Assembly: GCA_022432975.1 (NCBI GenBank) | Contig: CM039506.1 | Coordinates: forward strand, 11,722,831-11,786,830 | Direction of reading: 5' to 3' | Origin: Begonia masoniana | Lineage: Eukaryota > Streptophyta > Magnoliopsida > Cucurbitales > Begoniaceae | DNA: 64,000 bases | Shown here: positions 37,384 through 49,502 of the stretch, one piece after another | How positions within the stretch are numbered: the stretch's first letter is position 1 | Layout: every line of letters starts with the position of its first letter | The notes under the pieces: model-generated | What the model saw: the letters and a program-made list of their open reading frames with translations, nothing else | What the model was told of the DNA's origin: nothing | Database searches by the model: none | Translations under genes and position numbers: made by a program

Positions 37384-38745
37384 GTTCCAATGGAGGATGA
37401 ATAGATTTAATAATCTCATTATTTTTAGTTGTCCAATGTTTGCAATGATTATTATATTCTTTTAAAACATTAATTTGATATTTAGGATTATAAAATATAT
37501 TCCAATACCATTCTTTAAATGTGATAATAATCTTTTTTAAATCTAAATAAGAATAATATAATTCTTTTAGTTTAATAAAGTCTTCTGATCTATTATAATA
37601 TTTCTTTTTAATCCACTTTTTAAAGGCTGCATTTTCGAGTAATTGATATTCTTCATTACATAATGTTCTAATAGAAGATCCTAGAAGTTTATATTCGTTC
37701 ATCATAATTTAAATTTCATTTCAGAAACAGTAGGTGACTCTCTTTTATAATTTTGACAGGTTTCTCCTTGTATATATAGGTTTTTCAGATACAGAAAATC
37801 TAGAACTAGGTAGATCTACTTGATAAGGAGGAATAGAGGATCTAGAGGATAAACTTCTAGACAATGATAATTTTCTAGATTGATTGTTATTGAATTTAAT
37901 TTCAATATGACCTTCAGAAGTTTGAATAATTTGATCGATTTGATTATTAATAAGAGGTTGAGGTAATACTACTTGAGGAATGGTCCACTGTTCTGGAAAT
38001 ATGACTTCATCCCAATTAATTAATCTAGGAATATCAATATTAGTTTTCATTAAATCATTTTCTATTAATAATGTTTTTCCTAGATTATCTTTTAATTTAA
38101 CCTAAGGACATAAAGTGTTCATAACTTTATAACTTAATCTATAAATTATAGCAATAGTTTCAGATCCTGGCAAAAAATCATATCCATGAGTCTAAATATT
38201 TAAAATTACTGATTCAAATACATTTTTATCAGTAAATGATAAGGTTAAATTAGGATATACATTAAAATAAATAGGACCATGACTTAGACTGGTTTGAATA
38301 ACACCCATTAAAGATTCTTTATAATTCTGACTTCTAGCGTCTCTTATAGTAGCTAAAATACTAGCATTTAAACCAGGGATAGTTAAAGGTTTAAAGGCAA
38401 CTTGAATAAGTCCAATATGAATGTATTTATATTTATTCAAATATTTTTGAATATCCTTTAATCCTGAGATTTTAATTGATTTTTCATTAGAATCTAAGCA
38501 GATAGTTTGCTAAGAGGTTTTAACAATTCTATTAATAATATTGTCAAAAGTACCTAATTTATAAATAGTTTTAGGTTCAATAGCTGGAATAGTCTAGTTA
38601 TCCCTATTATAGAGTAGCTCAGTGCTTGTAACTGCAAATTGATTGATTTTATTCCACACAGACTATTGGGAAGCCTTTGTCACAATTGGATGCTCCTGTA
38701 TCTGGAGATGTTCTGGTTGAAAAGTCGGGACTCTTTTCTTTCATG
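37384..38745 (-). pseudogene. Endogenous pararetrovirus movement-protein region
   Basis: Minus-strand coding with AT-rich codons. The piece at 38192-38440 contains IGLIQVAFKPLTIPGLNASI and SLMGVIQTSLSHGPIYFNVY, recognisable as the 30K-superfamily movement-protein core of plant caulimovirids (needed for passage through plasmodesmata). Frame can be followed upstream to about 38.74 kb with stops near 38510, 38600 and 38670. Downstream are a linker with a Ser/Arg-rich tract (37745-38050) and a helical segment (37384-37705). The continuing capsid region is at 11231-12364, beyond element A. Several stops and a frame change make it a dead relic. The subgroup (petuvirus-like or florendovirus-like) cannot be settled without reverse transcriptase. 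Confidence 0.82.
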
Positions 38746-39040
38746 GTACTTTTCTTGCCCTAGAAAATGGACTTCTATTTGTGGAGCTATTTGAGTTTAG
38801 TCAAACCCATATTCTAGTTAAAGAGGTCAGACCCGAATATCAATATTCGTGTTTTATGTTTTCTCTATATATTGATGATTGAATTGCAAAACTCAATTGT
38901 ATCTTGATTTTCAATAGTAAATTTCTCCTTTGTCCATAGTTTTTTTCCCAAAACGATTTTTTTCGTAAATCTTTGTGTCTCTATTTTCTGTATTTTTCTT
39001 TTTCAGTTATTGTTAGATTCTCAACAATTGGTATCAAAAT
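38746..39040 (+). mobile_element. Possible Ty1/copia LTR end with primer-binding-like site
   Basis: On the plus strand a TATA-like CTCTATATATTG (38863), then a T-rich stretch ending TGTTAGATTCTCAACA and ATTGGTATCAAAAT (39027-39040). This is the usual look of the R-U5 end and primer binding site of plant Ty1/copia elements. No LTR start (TGTTGAG...) is seen, so it is truncated on the left where it meets the pararetrovirus relic. Part of it might instead be pararetrovirus leader on the other strand. Confidence 0.42.
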
Positions 39041-39837
39041 GAAGTTGAAAGTTTTTGAATATCAGTTTTGATTTATTGGAGGTATCGAACAATTTACTGA
39101 TTTGCAGTTTTGGAGTGAAATTGTAATTTTTAGAAAAGGAGAAGAAAATTAAAAAAAAAAAAGGTTAAAACAAATTTGAACCTCAAAGTATGAGTTTAAT
39201 TTGAAATACCCCCTAAACAAAATATTTTAACAACTAAAACTTTAAATTATTCACAATATAACAAATCAAACCATGGCGGGTGACCAATCACCCCCCGTTC
39301 TGAATTTATGCTGAGAACGAGGGGCCGATCATTCCCTGTTCTGTCCAGTGATTACGTGGCACTGAAGAATTGGGTTGGGTGGTTGATGTGTGGGTTGGAG
39401 ACCCCCCCCCCGACCAACGTGCACGACACGTGATTTGACAATGGGGGGTCCCTGCCTAGCAACGGCCCCTCGTTCCCTGCCTCCCCATTTTACAAGGTGG
39501 TTGGGCACGGGGGGTTACTGCCCAGCAACAAACCCCCGTTCTCAAGCACAATGCAGGGAATGGAGGACCGTTCCAGGGCGGGGACCCCCCGTTCTCAACC
39601 CTAATTTTGAGAACGGGGGAATCCTTTCACTAGAACGGGGGTCAATCTCCGATAGTATATAAAGAAACAACCCTCCATTCTCACCACCGGCCGGCGAAAA
39701 CTTTAAAACCTCTCTACCATTTTCTTGCTCAGAAGAATTTTTCCTAGGATGCCAATATGTAGTGGTATTCATACTGCACGCCCATATATGGTGATGTTCG
39801 GGCATTTGATCACCTAGAATATAATAAAAAAATAGAG
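39041..39837. other. Non-coding stretch with CCCCGTTCT / AGAACGGGG motifs
   Basis: After about 130 bases of A-rich sequence the stretch 39285-39645 is GC-rich and carries the motif CCCCGTTCT or its complement at least six times, some as close inverted pairs (for example around 39590-39625). A TATA-like AGTATATAAAG lies at 39653. It precedes the transposase relic and could be its promoter or part of an element end. Small open frames (39390-39662) show no known domain. Confidence 0.4.
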
Positions 39838-39969
39838 GTGCAATCGACGTCGAACACTCTAGACGATGAGCTTCGAACACAGGTTGACTCGAAGGTTGAT
39901 GAGGTTGAAAGCATATCGGTAAGAGAAGAAATTTTGATAGAATTTTATCTGGGGAAAAAATATAGTTCT
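39838..39969 (+). pseudogene. Mutator-like transposase relic, N-terminal piece
   Basis: An acidic reading frame ending ...FYLGKKYSS exactly at the GTTCT TSD of the retrotransposon inserted at 39970. The frame resumes after 51998: one TSD copy followed by 52004-52069 continues as LKVITEKIVEYALNNDYRIK, the MuDR-type N-terminal DNA-binding region. The start codon is not certain. Confidence 0.6.
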
Positions 39970-41408
39970 TGTAACGTCCCTCGTTCTATACCATTAATTT
40001 ACCGTATAAATTTTTTTTTTATCCTAAATAAATTTCATAACATCGAAGCGAGATTTATATCAAAAACTGAATCGAAAACGTTAAATCGTTCAAGAAATTT
40101 AAAGCCTTTAAAATCATTGAAATCATATTTGAGAACTATTTAATTAAAACAATTCAATTATATAAATAAATAAATATATATATATTTTATTCTCTCGCAC
40201 TATTCACGTGAACAGTAACTCACTGTTCACGTGAACAGTGCCCCGATTGACCGTCCCTTTTTGGGCGACCAATCGGGTAACGCTCTGGAATTTCTTCTAG
40301 AGAGTTGCCTCTTCCTCTCTTCCTCTCTTCTTCATTCCCTTCACCACTCAATACACACTTAACAATTTCTTTTCTTCCATCCCATTTCCTCCTCATCAAA
40401 CCACAATAAAACACAATAATTCTACTACCCTCATGCATTTCCAAATTTCATCATAAACCACACTTCTACCCCATACATTTCTTTAATCCACCAATTACCC
40501 AAAAACTGACTAAAACATACTAGAAAGCGTAATAAATTTCATGAAAACAAGTTGCGTGGTTCGGTTTAAAAACTAAACGTTTCCTCCTGTTATAAATCAC
40601 CAAGCAATTCATCAACGAATTAAAATAGCGGTTTAACAAAACATTTTATAAAACAAGTTTACCAAAACATTTAAGACATCAAAACGTAATCTATCAACTA
40701 ATCAGATCCAAGCACCCTAATATGTTCAACTATTACATTTTCTTACAATCTAACTACCGTGTCCCAAAATACCTTTACATCATTCCCCACGGGTCATTTA
40801 CGCGTCGACTGCCCAGCATGCTACCGCGGGCATTCTTCTTCAACTGCATCATTTCCTCGGGCGGAGGGATCTCGTCCTCACCTAGCTCAAGGTCACCTAC
40901 ACCATAAAGACACCTATGAGATAAAAATCTCAGCAAGTTCTACGTAAATGCTAATGCATGATCATGTATGAGCAACGCTAAGAAAACCGTCCATGTCATT
41001 TCATTTCTGTACGTGTCAGTCTTGGTTATCGGGGCCTTTCTCAGTCAGATGGATAGGGCACATTAAGCGGGTAGATAGCCCACACTATCTGAAAGGAGGG
41101 AGACCCTGTAACACCCGGGATTTTTTTAAAGGAAAAATTGGAGAGAAAATAAAAGAACACCCGGGATTTTTTAAAGGAAAAATTGGAGAGAAATAAAAGA
41201 ATAATAAAAATAGGTTTTTTTAATAATTTAATAAGAAAGTGAATAATTGGTTTTAAACTAATTTGGTTAATTAATTTGTGTTCAGATATTCTAATTGGAG
41301 AACTTAAGCCGTATATAGTGGGAGGGTCAGTTTACGAAAGTTTATAATTTAAGAACGACATTTAACGGAATTTTTGGAAGGGCATAATAGTAATGTTAGT
41401 TTTATTAA

Positions 41409-41442
<34 letters not shown>

Positions 41443-42268
41443 TTAAAAAAATATATAGAAACAGAATGGCTTTACGAAGAAGCCATTCTGCTTCTGTTCT
41501 GTAACCCGAGCCCGACTGAGAGAGGGAGCACGAGCGCCAACCCTTCGACGGCGACCACGAGTTTTGGCCACCGTTCCGACGAGCAAGCTCCGGCGAACTG
41601 AACCCCTCCCTTTTACTCTCTGATTTCGTGCGTAAATTGGACGAAAACAGGTTAGTTTCTTCTCCCTGTTTCCTCTTTGTTGATCGGCGGGAGTGGTCTT
41701 CACGGTGAGGCTTGGTTGGCCGATTGATTTGTTGTTGTTTTGTGACAAAAATAGGGGAATTAGAGGTGTGTGATCGGTGAGGTCCGGTGGGCTGGGTTGC
41801 CCCTGTTTTCAGGGAGAGTAAGCTTGGGGAGGGGGGGAGGGGGAGGGTGCTGTGATTGAAGTTTTTGAATTTGAAACTTCAAATTGGTGTTAAATTATGC
41901 TTAATAGGCTCGAATATGATAGATTAGTGAGGAATTGAATGAGTTTTGTTGAAAAACCAGAAAAGGGGAAAAATTTGGTTTAGGGCAGTTTGGGTTTTTG
42001 CCATTTTAACCTAACTACGGTCGTTTGTTTTAAAATTCCTTTTGGCAAGTTAAAATAGGTTATTAGAGGAGTACGTGGCCGCTGGAATTGTTTGATTCTG
42101 ATAACTGACGCAAAAGTTACGCATGTTTGAAGTTCGGGTCAGTTTTTACCGAACCCAAATTAGTGGCCCGTTTAGCTAGGTTTTAGTTGGATTAGGCTAG
42201 AAATAGTATTTTGAGAGTAATTGGTAAATGTAGGCTTGATTTTATTGAAGTTTGAATATTTGTCGTAG

Positions 42269-42322
42269 GTCAAGCTGTAGATGGGCAGGGAATCGAGTAT
42301 CCTCAGCGAGCTAGGACGCCAT
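42269..42322 (+). other. Putative LTR mini-exon (G)
   Basis: Fifty-four bases between TTGTCGTAG and GTAAGTAGTG; the GCC-TTCG-GGC hairpin follows at 42348-42357. The matching second acceptor (GGTGTAG|GTGACGG) now lies inverted near 42900. Confidence 0.5.
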
Positions 42323-43549
42323 GTAAGTAGTGGATTGCTTGTGTTTTGCCTTCGGGCCTACACTATAATGCCCCCGAATCCACCCTGGTTCGGTGCGCTA
42401 CTTTGCTAACCAGTCCCGCGTTAAAATATAATTTTCTTAAACCCCAAAACATAAAACTAAACTGACACAGCTGAATTTAAAGCTAAGTCTCTCGAAACTC
42501 TCTTACGTCATACCTAGCTGCCTAGACTCACTAATTCCCTTACTCCTAATCATTAAGCACCACGGCGTCCTTCCCGAAAATTTCGGCAAAGTAACGCCTA
42601 TAAATGGCACCTCAAAAATGCTAAATACCTGCATAAAGTCAAATCCGGAATATTCCTAATCTCCAGCAATCAACCAGAATGAAGAAAATCAACAATATAG
42701 GGCGACACATCACCCTTAACTATGACTATATACAACAAATACACATTTATAATACTACCAAAATACAAAACACCCATCCTCCGAAGACCATGGTCGAGGC
42801 GCCTCAACAACTGCCCGCACCGGCGTGCCCCGTGTGCCACCGACTACCCCTAATCCTGATCCTCGCTCTCAAGCTCACCTGCCAATGCTCCGTCACCTAC
42901 ACCATAGAACACAAAACATAAGCCTAATGCTTAGCAAGTAGGGAATAAAAATGCGACAACACACCATGCAATCAACCTAACACATGCAGTTTCTAACACT
43001 CAGTTGTGGTTATTTGCTGTTTGTTGCTTTAATCTTTCATAAGCCATGTGGAACGAGTTGACACACATCCCTATAACCGTCTAGGATGGCCACACTCCGA
43101 ACCACCAGAGCAAGACCAGATAGCACACATCCCATAACCGTCTAGGATGGCTATACATGACCTGCCTCGTCATTCGTAGAATCCTGTAACCGTCTAGGAA
43201 TCCTACATCCTTAATAGAGATCCCCTCGGGGTGCTACACACCAGCACCTCATCCCGACAAGGCACACTATTCAGGATTTCGTGTTTTAGCCTGTCATCTC
43301 TCATAGAGTTCCCTTTGGGGTGCTAAAAACCAGCACCTCATCTCGACAAGACACACTATTCGAGATGCATTTATTAATTTACTTTATCTGATTACCGTTC
43401 ACACTCACAATTCCAAACAATGCAACCACTCATCTCTAGCATAGCGCACTATAAATCACGATGCATGTTTCAAAGATATGCAATACAACGAAACAAAACA
43501 ACCAAACACAAACAAACAAACAAATAATTCCCTACCGTTCTATAGTGTA

Positions 43550-43779
43550 TGTAACGGCCCAGACCCCGTTCCCGCTGGCCCGAACCGTGCAGGTCACACC
43601 GATGGGCTGCTGCCACGTGGCGAACTTAGTCCCAACCACATGTACTCACGATCTTCCCTCTCCCTGCAGAGGGAAGATCGTGAGTACACGTGGTTGGGAC
43701 TGAGTCCGCCACGTGGCAGCAGCCCATCGGTGGGACCTGCACAGTTCAGGCCTACAGGAACGAGGTCTAGGTCGTTACA
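43550..43779. mobile_element. 230-bp Mutator-type hairpin MITE
   Basis: Nearly perfect inverted repeat from TGTAACGGCCCAGACC to GGTCTAGGTCGTTACA, centre near CCCTGCAGAGGG at 43660-43675. The left flank TATAGTGTA is the complement of TACACTATA at 42359, the presumed separated 9-bp TSD. Shares its core with the MITE at 10889-11221. Confidence 0.82.
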
Positions 43780-45117
43780 GACCTGCTCACCACGGAACGC
43801 CAGGTCGGAACCTCTCCCCGAATAACTACCATACGTTATTTACTATGATACTTTACTTGCCACATGCATGCAATTCTTTTTCTTTGAAATCAATGCGTAA
43901 ATTCATTTTTCATGACATTTGGAAACTATGATGCATGAGCAATTCAATATAAACATAAATAACGAGCATACCATCAAAACCGTCACAACAATCAACCTAT
44001 AAAACAACCGAACCTAAACTACCCAACCAAAACAATTAGACAAACCAAAGACCAACACAAACAATAAGGCACCAACGTATCCTCAACAACAAAACTTGAC
44101 ATATGGTATAGGCCAATCGGCCACAGTAAGTCACGAGAACTTACCTGTCGTCCTTAGCGTACTGAGCTCAGTCTACGAGTGTTGTTCACCTAAAACATTT
44201 CACAATGTCCATTGTTAAAATCGATCCTAGGAAATCGAATTTCGAAGGTTAACGAAACTCCTAACTAAAGGAAATTTTCTAAAAACTCTCATTTAACTTA
44301 ATGAGGCATTTCGTCGAGCAATTCACCCTCACAAATTCAATAACCTAGCTTAATTGGAAATCTATATTATTCAACCACCGATTTCAATCTAACTATCAAT
44401 AAAAACTCACAATCTATTATCGTAAGTTGATAATACAGTAAATCTAACAAATTTCTAACAAAACCTTTAATTTCCTTAACCCTAACTCGTTAAAATCTAA
44501 CCAAAACCTGACCCTAAATCGACAACGAATCGCACAATACACTAGAGTCTTACCTAGAGGGTTGAATCGTCGAAAGAAATGGAGAAGAACTCAGTTCGTT
44601 GGGGGAAGAATCGGATCGGCCGTGGAGAAGTGCAGGGAGAATGAAGAAATCGCCTAAGGTAAAAATGCTCTCTGGATTCTCTTTCGCAGAATGGAGTTCA
44701 CGAAACAAAAGGAGGTATTTGTTGTTTATTTTTATTTTTTTATAATTGGTTTTCATAATTACAAGTTTGCCACTCATTCTAAGGCTCTATCTATTTCGTT
44801 ATTTCGCCTAACGATTTAAATTCTTTGAAATTTCTTTATTTCTCTAAACCTCTTAACTAACTACAAGGGTTCTAACGAAACTTTTCGTTCGCAAAACGGA
44901 CTTAATTTACTATATTTACGAATATAACTCTAATAATAGAAAATCGAACTCGGGCATTACACCATCGATTTAGTTTCTCGAAACTTCTTTATTCCTTTAA
45001 AAATCTCTATTAATTACTAGCGCTCTAACAAAACTTCCCATTCGTAAAACGAGCACAAATTCCTCTATTTACGAAAATACCCGTAGTAAACGGAAACCCG
45101 AAATCTCGGGTGTTACA

Positions 45118-45137
45118 TTCTACCCTCCTTAATAGAA
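45118..45137 (-). other. Polypurine tract of LARD-like element 1
   Basis: Minus strand TTCTATTAAGGAGGGTAGAA next to the 3' LTR; matches the tract style of A and E. Confidence 0.75.
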
Positions 45138-48106
45138 ATTTTGTTCCCAAAATTTGACTTAACTTGTAGTCCTCGATACCAACGTCTCATGTCTTGCAGC
45201 CTTATACCTTGATTTACAATCGCTCCGTTCCTTTTAAGTTTCTTTCTCATCGACGTCTTTCCTTAGCTGTCCCTTTACGTCAGAGAGCTGTCCCTTCACG
45301 TCAGAGCTATGCTAAAGTTTCCTAACGTCAACTAGATTAAATGCCAAGAATTTCCTTCAACTCCTGGGCTGTGACTCAAACTTAACATAATTTTATCGTC
45401 TCCGTCCGCAGTCGGTATGTACACCAACTCAATTTTCACATTTACTTCCTAATTATAATTCTTACTTTCAATTGGCCTAAACACGTTCTCGCTTACGCAT
45501 CAATTCTTGCCAAGTTTTCTAAGCCCTCAATCAACGATCTCTAACTGTGTACTCGACACCTAACGACTCGAGCACGTTGGACTATATTTAATCATTTAAA
45601 ACGTTAGACTCTCCAACTTATCAATTGGCCTCATTTCTATCGTTCAAAGATTCCTAACAACACCCAAGTTGCAATCCAAACTTCCCTCTATTTTAACTCC
45701 GACTTCTCAGACTGAGTTCATTTAGTTCTTAACTTTCTTAATCATGTGTCTATCAAATATGTACCTAACCACTTCAAGCTCTCAAGGCCTTCTTAAATTA
45801 CTTACTCCAATGCTAAATCTCAACTACACTACGACCTTATCCACATATCGGGTATAACAATTTCTCTATATCTATATCGGAGCTGTAAACTAAACTTGTG
45901 TATACGTTCGTTGGCTTTTACCTCAGTCACTACTACAACCATCCGAGTTCACATTTCTCTAGTAATGCTCCCATATAACTTCTTCGTCAATTGTATCCAA
46001 ATTGTACTCTTCCTTGGACACTTCACGGGCCTTAATAACTATTTCTTTGTGAGCTTCTCAACTAGAATTATATTCTCTATGTTTTCGCAAGGTATCCCAT
46101 CAGTGATATCCCACGTCACATTCTTCCTTGGGCAACTCACTGACCTCTATCCCTGTTTCGATGCGGTTCTCACAACTTAACTCTTTCCTTTCCAACTATA
46201 CCCCGAAAATACATTCAAGGCTTCAACAGGTTTAACTAAGAGCTTAAGTTGCTACTATCTTAAGACCAATGCTCACTTGTAAATTTGACCCTATAAATAT
46301 CACATTTTTATTCTAAGCCATCTTAATGAGCTCACTTCATTATGTTCTAACTGAAATTCTTATACTATCTATAATATGCTCATTTGTCTAACTTAAATCT
46401 CTATTAACTTCGAGCACAGTCAAGTCTCTAAATTCCACCATTGATACGCTCTAAACTACATCTTCTAACTTTAAGTCATTCCTGTACTCATTAACCTCGA
46501 CCTTGTTAAATACGAGACGAACCTTTGAAACTTTTCTAATTTAGCCCCACCTCTAAGTTCACTTAAATGGTTTCCATGAAAATCCGCATTCTCTTTATTC
46601 TATAATTTGCGAATTTTACAAATCGCATAACATTACACACCAATCTAACTTCAAACCTTAATCTCTCATTTAATCCAACAATCTCCTTCACCTATCCCTA
46701 ATATCATATGAGGATTACCTTGAGGTTACTAAATGAGCTTACCCTCTTTCGTTTCTCCTAGTCGGTTCCGAATATTCTACTTTGTCCACTTGCAACGATT
46801 TATCCAACGATCTTTTTGTTAGCAAACTTGTTGCAGATAAGTGTACATCCTTAATCCACGTCTCCTTAAATTCTCAAATCTTACCTCTTTATTTTTCCAA
46901 CAATTTAGAACATCTCTTCATTAAGACTAGTATTCCTAGTTCTTCGAACATTGATGTTCTTACTTCCATCCCGGTGGTAAGCCTCAACTTCATTTAATCT
47001 ATGGCTCTCAACTTAAACCGTACTAACTAGAGACTCACTCTAGTTGAATAGTCATCTCTTCTATTGGTCATACTAGTTGTCTTACACCCCGAAACACGAC
47101 ATCCAATTTAGAGTGCCAAACTTTTCTTCTAGTAGTTCTTGCGTTTGGGTTCCTAAGTTCCTTCTGGCTCTTACGCTTTTGTTTTATAACCTCTAATCAA
47201 ACAATGCACAATGCACAATGTGTCCACTATTTACCGATAATTCTTAACTTCACTAAGTCTCCTCTCATAGTATGTCGATTGTAATCTTTTCGTGAAATGG
47301 GCAATCGTTCGTTACCAACTAGTCTTCTCAGACAATACTTATCTCCTAGAGATCGTTACTCGAGTATTACTCTTTGTATAACCTTGATTCTTATTATTGT
47401 CTCGAGACTTGTTAACTTTCCAACTCCGAGTAAATTCCCTTATCTTCTTCATCGATATTGGTCGATGCGAAGACCCCTACGTAATCGCTCAAATCTTATA
47501 CCTACAATGTTGCATTGTTCCATCCCCTTTGTACAGAATATGTCGACACTTTGCATACCCCTTCAACAATCTACTTAAACTAAACTCTTGAGTGCTACCT
47601 TTGTCTAGATATTCCCCACTTTTCATGGATCTAGGATATTCAAATTTCTGCTACTATTTCCTATTTATTCATACTCACTAACGGCATCTTGACAATCTAG
47701 CGTATCCTTTAGTAAATCTTACATCTAAGCTTCAAATTTCTCCTTTGATTTATCATAGTCTAAAATCCTAAGGGTTTGTCAACTAGGGTCCTGTTTCTTT
47801 CTATTTAAATCTTATATCTCGTAAATTGTATCCTTCTATGACAACTCAATTCTAAGTGTACAACTTTCTGTGGTTAAGCCAGCTTAATCCTATTAACACA
47901 TAACTAACTCTCTTTCTATAAGGTCTGTATTATCCTATATCTAACCTACTGTCTTCTCATCGAGGTTCACTTAGGAATCTCTCTTACCCACCTTCTACCA
48001 TCCTCTCACCTCATTATTCTCAAGCCTACTTTTATTTACCGTACACGTATTGTCACTAGGCCGTCGCTCTAACTACCCCATTTCTATCATATTGTTCTTC
48101 GTTTTA
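45138..48106 (-). other. Long non-coding interior of LARD-like element 1
   Basis: About 3 kb with stops in every frame and no retroelement motif. It matches the interior of element 2 in order: for example GGAGCGATTGTAAATCA with AAGACATGAGACG near its polypurine end, and ACCCTTAGG with AATTACTCGGAGTTGGAAG nearer gag. The plus-strand open frames at 45896-46180, 46782-46997 and 47297-47578 are chance. Degraded pol ancestry cannot be excluded without a profile search. Confidence 0.7.
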
Positions 48107-48694
48107 TTAACTGGGGAGATAAACCCTACCTGAAACAGTTGATGGCTGAGCAGTTTCCTCATCTCTGATCGGGGCAATTGTCCTCGGTGCGGCTCTCAGC
48201 TGATTGGTAGCCGTTCTTGGACAATTATGGGCATAGTGGCCTGCCACCGCACATCTGTAGCAGTTGTCTGTACCCACTCTACAGGCGCCATAGTGTTCTT
48301 TCTGGCAATCAGGACACCGAGGTCTTCGAAAAGTTCCTTGCGCCTGTTTCTCTTTACCCTGGCTATTCATTCCCTCGTACGGCCTTTTAACATCTCTTCG
48401 TTGCCATTCCTTTACGGGGTGCGGTTGAAATCCAAAAATGAACCTATCCATACCGTGGCTACTAGGAGCAATCACCACTTGGGTTCCAGGGCCCTCTCGG
48501 TTTATCAATGTCTCAAGCTGGCTATATTGCCTGTTTATATATTGTGCTTGTTGATCGAGTTTTTGAGACTGTCTTTCCATATGTTGAGCCTGTCGTTCTA
48601 AGTGTTGGGATTGTTGAGCTATAAAATCCTTGAGTTGATCTATAGTGTCATCCCTTTCATCTCGGTCATTTTTCTTACGCACCATTTTATACAC
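48107..48694 (-). CDS. Open gag remnant with a zinc knuckle (195 codons)
   Basis: Open frame starting [19 protein letters not shown]. The N-terminus is a heptad-like, glutamine-rich coiled coil ([19 protein letters not shown]). A region rich in Arg and Lys follows, then [19 protein letters not shown] and the CX2CX4HX4C knuckle [14 protein letters not shown]. The usual gag capsid core (the LWWE-type block seen in E) is missing, apparently by an internal deletion near codon 85. Length is about half that of gag in E. It ends with TAA in non-coding sequence, not in protease. It may help the RNA enter particles made by another element; this is inference. The first Met or the fourth residue (MVRKK) could be the start; element 2 supports MVR. 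Confidence 0.7.
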   Translation of the reverse strand: MYKMVRKKNDRDERDDTIDQLKDFIAQQSQHLERQAQHMERQSQKLDQQAQYINRQYSQLETLINREGPGTQVVIAPSSHGMDRFIFGFQPHPVKEWQRRDVKRPYEGMNSQGKEKQAQGTFRRPRCPDCQKEHYGACRVGTDNCYRCAVAGHYAHNCPRTATNQLRAAPRTIAPIRDEETAQPSTVSGRVYLPS

Positions 48695-48710
48695 CTATAA
48701 AGGTTAAAAG

Positions 48711-49370
<660 letters not shown>

Positions 49371-49484
49371 ACTCTAAGAAATCGAAATCAAATAAAACTT
49401 TTAAACATACTTACAGTTGATGAATGATGTCCGCGTAGTGGCTGTGCAGTCGAGCAGTCTACAGAACCGTTTTTAAATCCCGGG

Positions 49485-49497
49485 GGCTTTGATACCA
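49485..49497 (-). other. Primer binding site of LARD-like element 1
   Basis: Minus strand TGGTATCAAAGCC, next to the 5' LTR; one base differs from the site in element 2 (TGGTATCAGAGCC). Confidence 0.85.
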
Positions 49498-49502
49498 TAA
49501 GT

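Larger units (their letters stand above)
41107..43779 (+). mobile_element. Solo LTR 'G' with a MITE and an inverted second half
   Basis: TGTAACACCCGGG at 41107; flanks GACCC (41102-41106) and GACCT (43780-43784), the undisturbed site at 50660 reading GACCC. 41107-42367 is the 5' half of an LTR related to B, up to the CCTACA hairpin. 42368-43549 is the 3' half in reverse orientation, starting with the complement of an LTR end (ATGCCCCCGAATCC). A MITE follows at 43550-43779. A 9-bp repeat TACACTATA (42359-42367) recurs inverted at 43541-43549. The likely history is LTR insertion, MITE insertion with a 9-bp TSD, then inversion of MITE plus 3' half. Confidence 0.75.
39970..45117 (-). repeat. 3' LTR of LARD-like element 1 (left copy, interrupted)
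   Basis: Pieces 39970-41106 and 43780-45117, about 2.47 kb once 41107-43779 and one TSD are removed. Contains the 20-bp palindrome CACTGTTCACGTGAACAGTG at 40221-40240. Very similar to the right copy, which carries an extra duplication of the CACTGTTCACGTG region. Confidence 0.9.

Noticed and set aside
41107..43779. Two separate solo LTRs, one plus and one nested minus
   Set aside because: Neither half has a second end or its own 5-bp duplication. The halves overlap at TACACTATA and complete one LTR only if one half is inverted.
45896..47578. Plus-strand open frames at 45896-46180, 46782-46997 and 47297-47578 as small genes
   Set aside because: They lie on the antisense strand of the LARD-like interior, have no domain, and the matching sequence in the second element does not keep them open.
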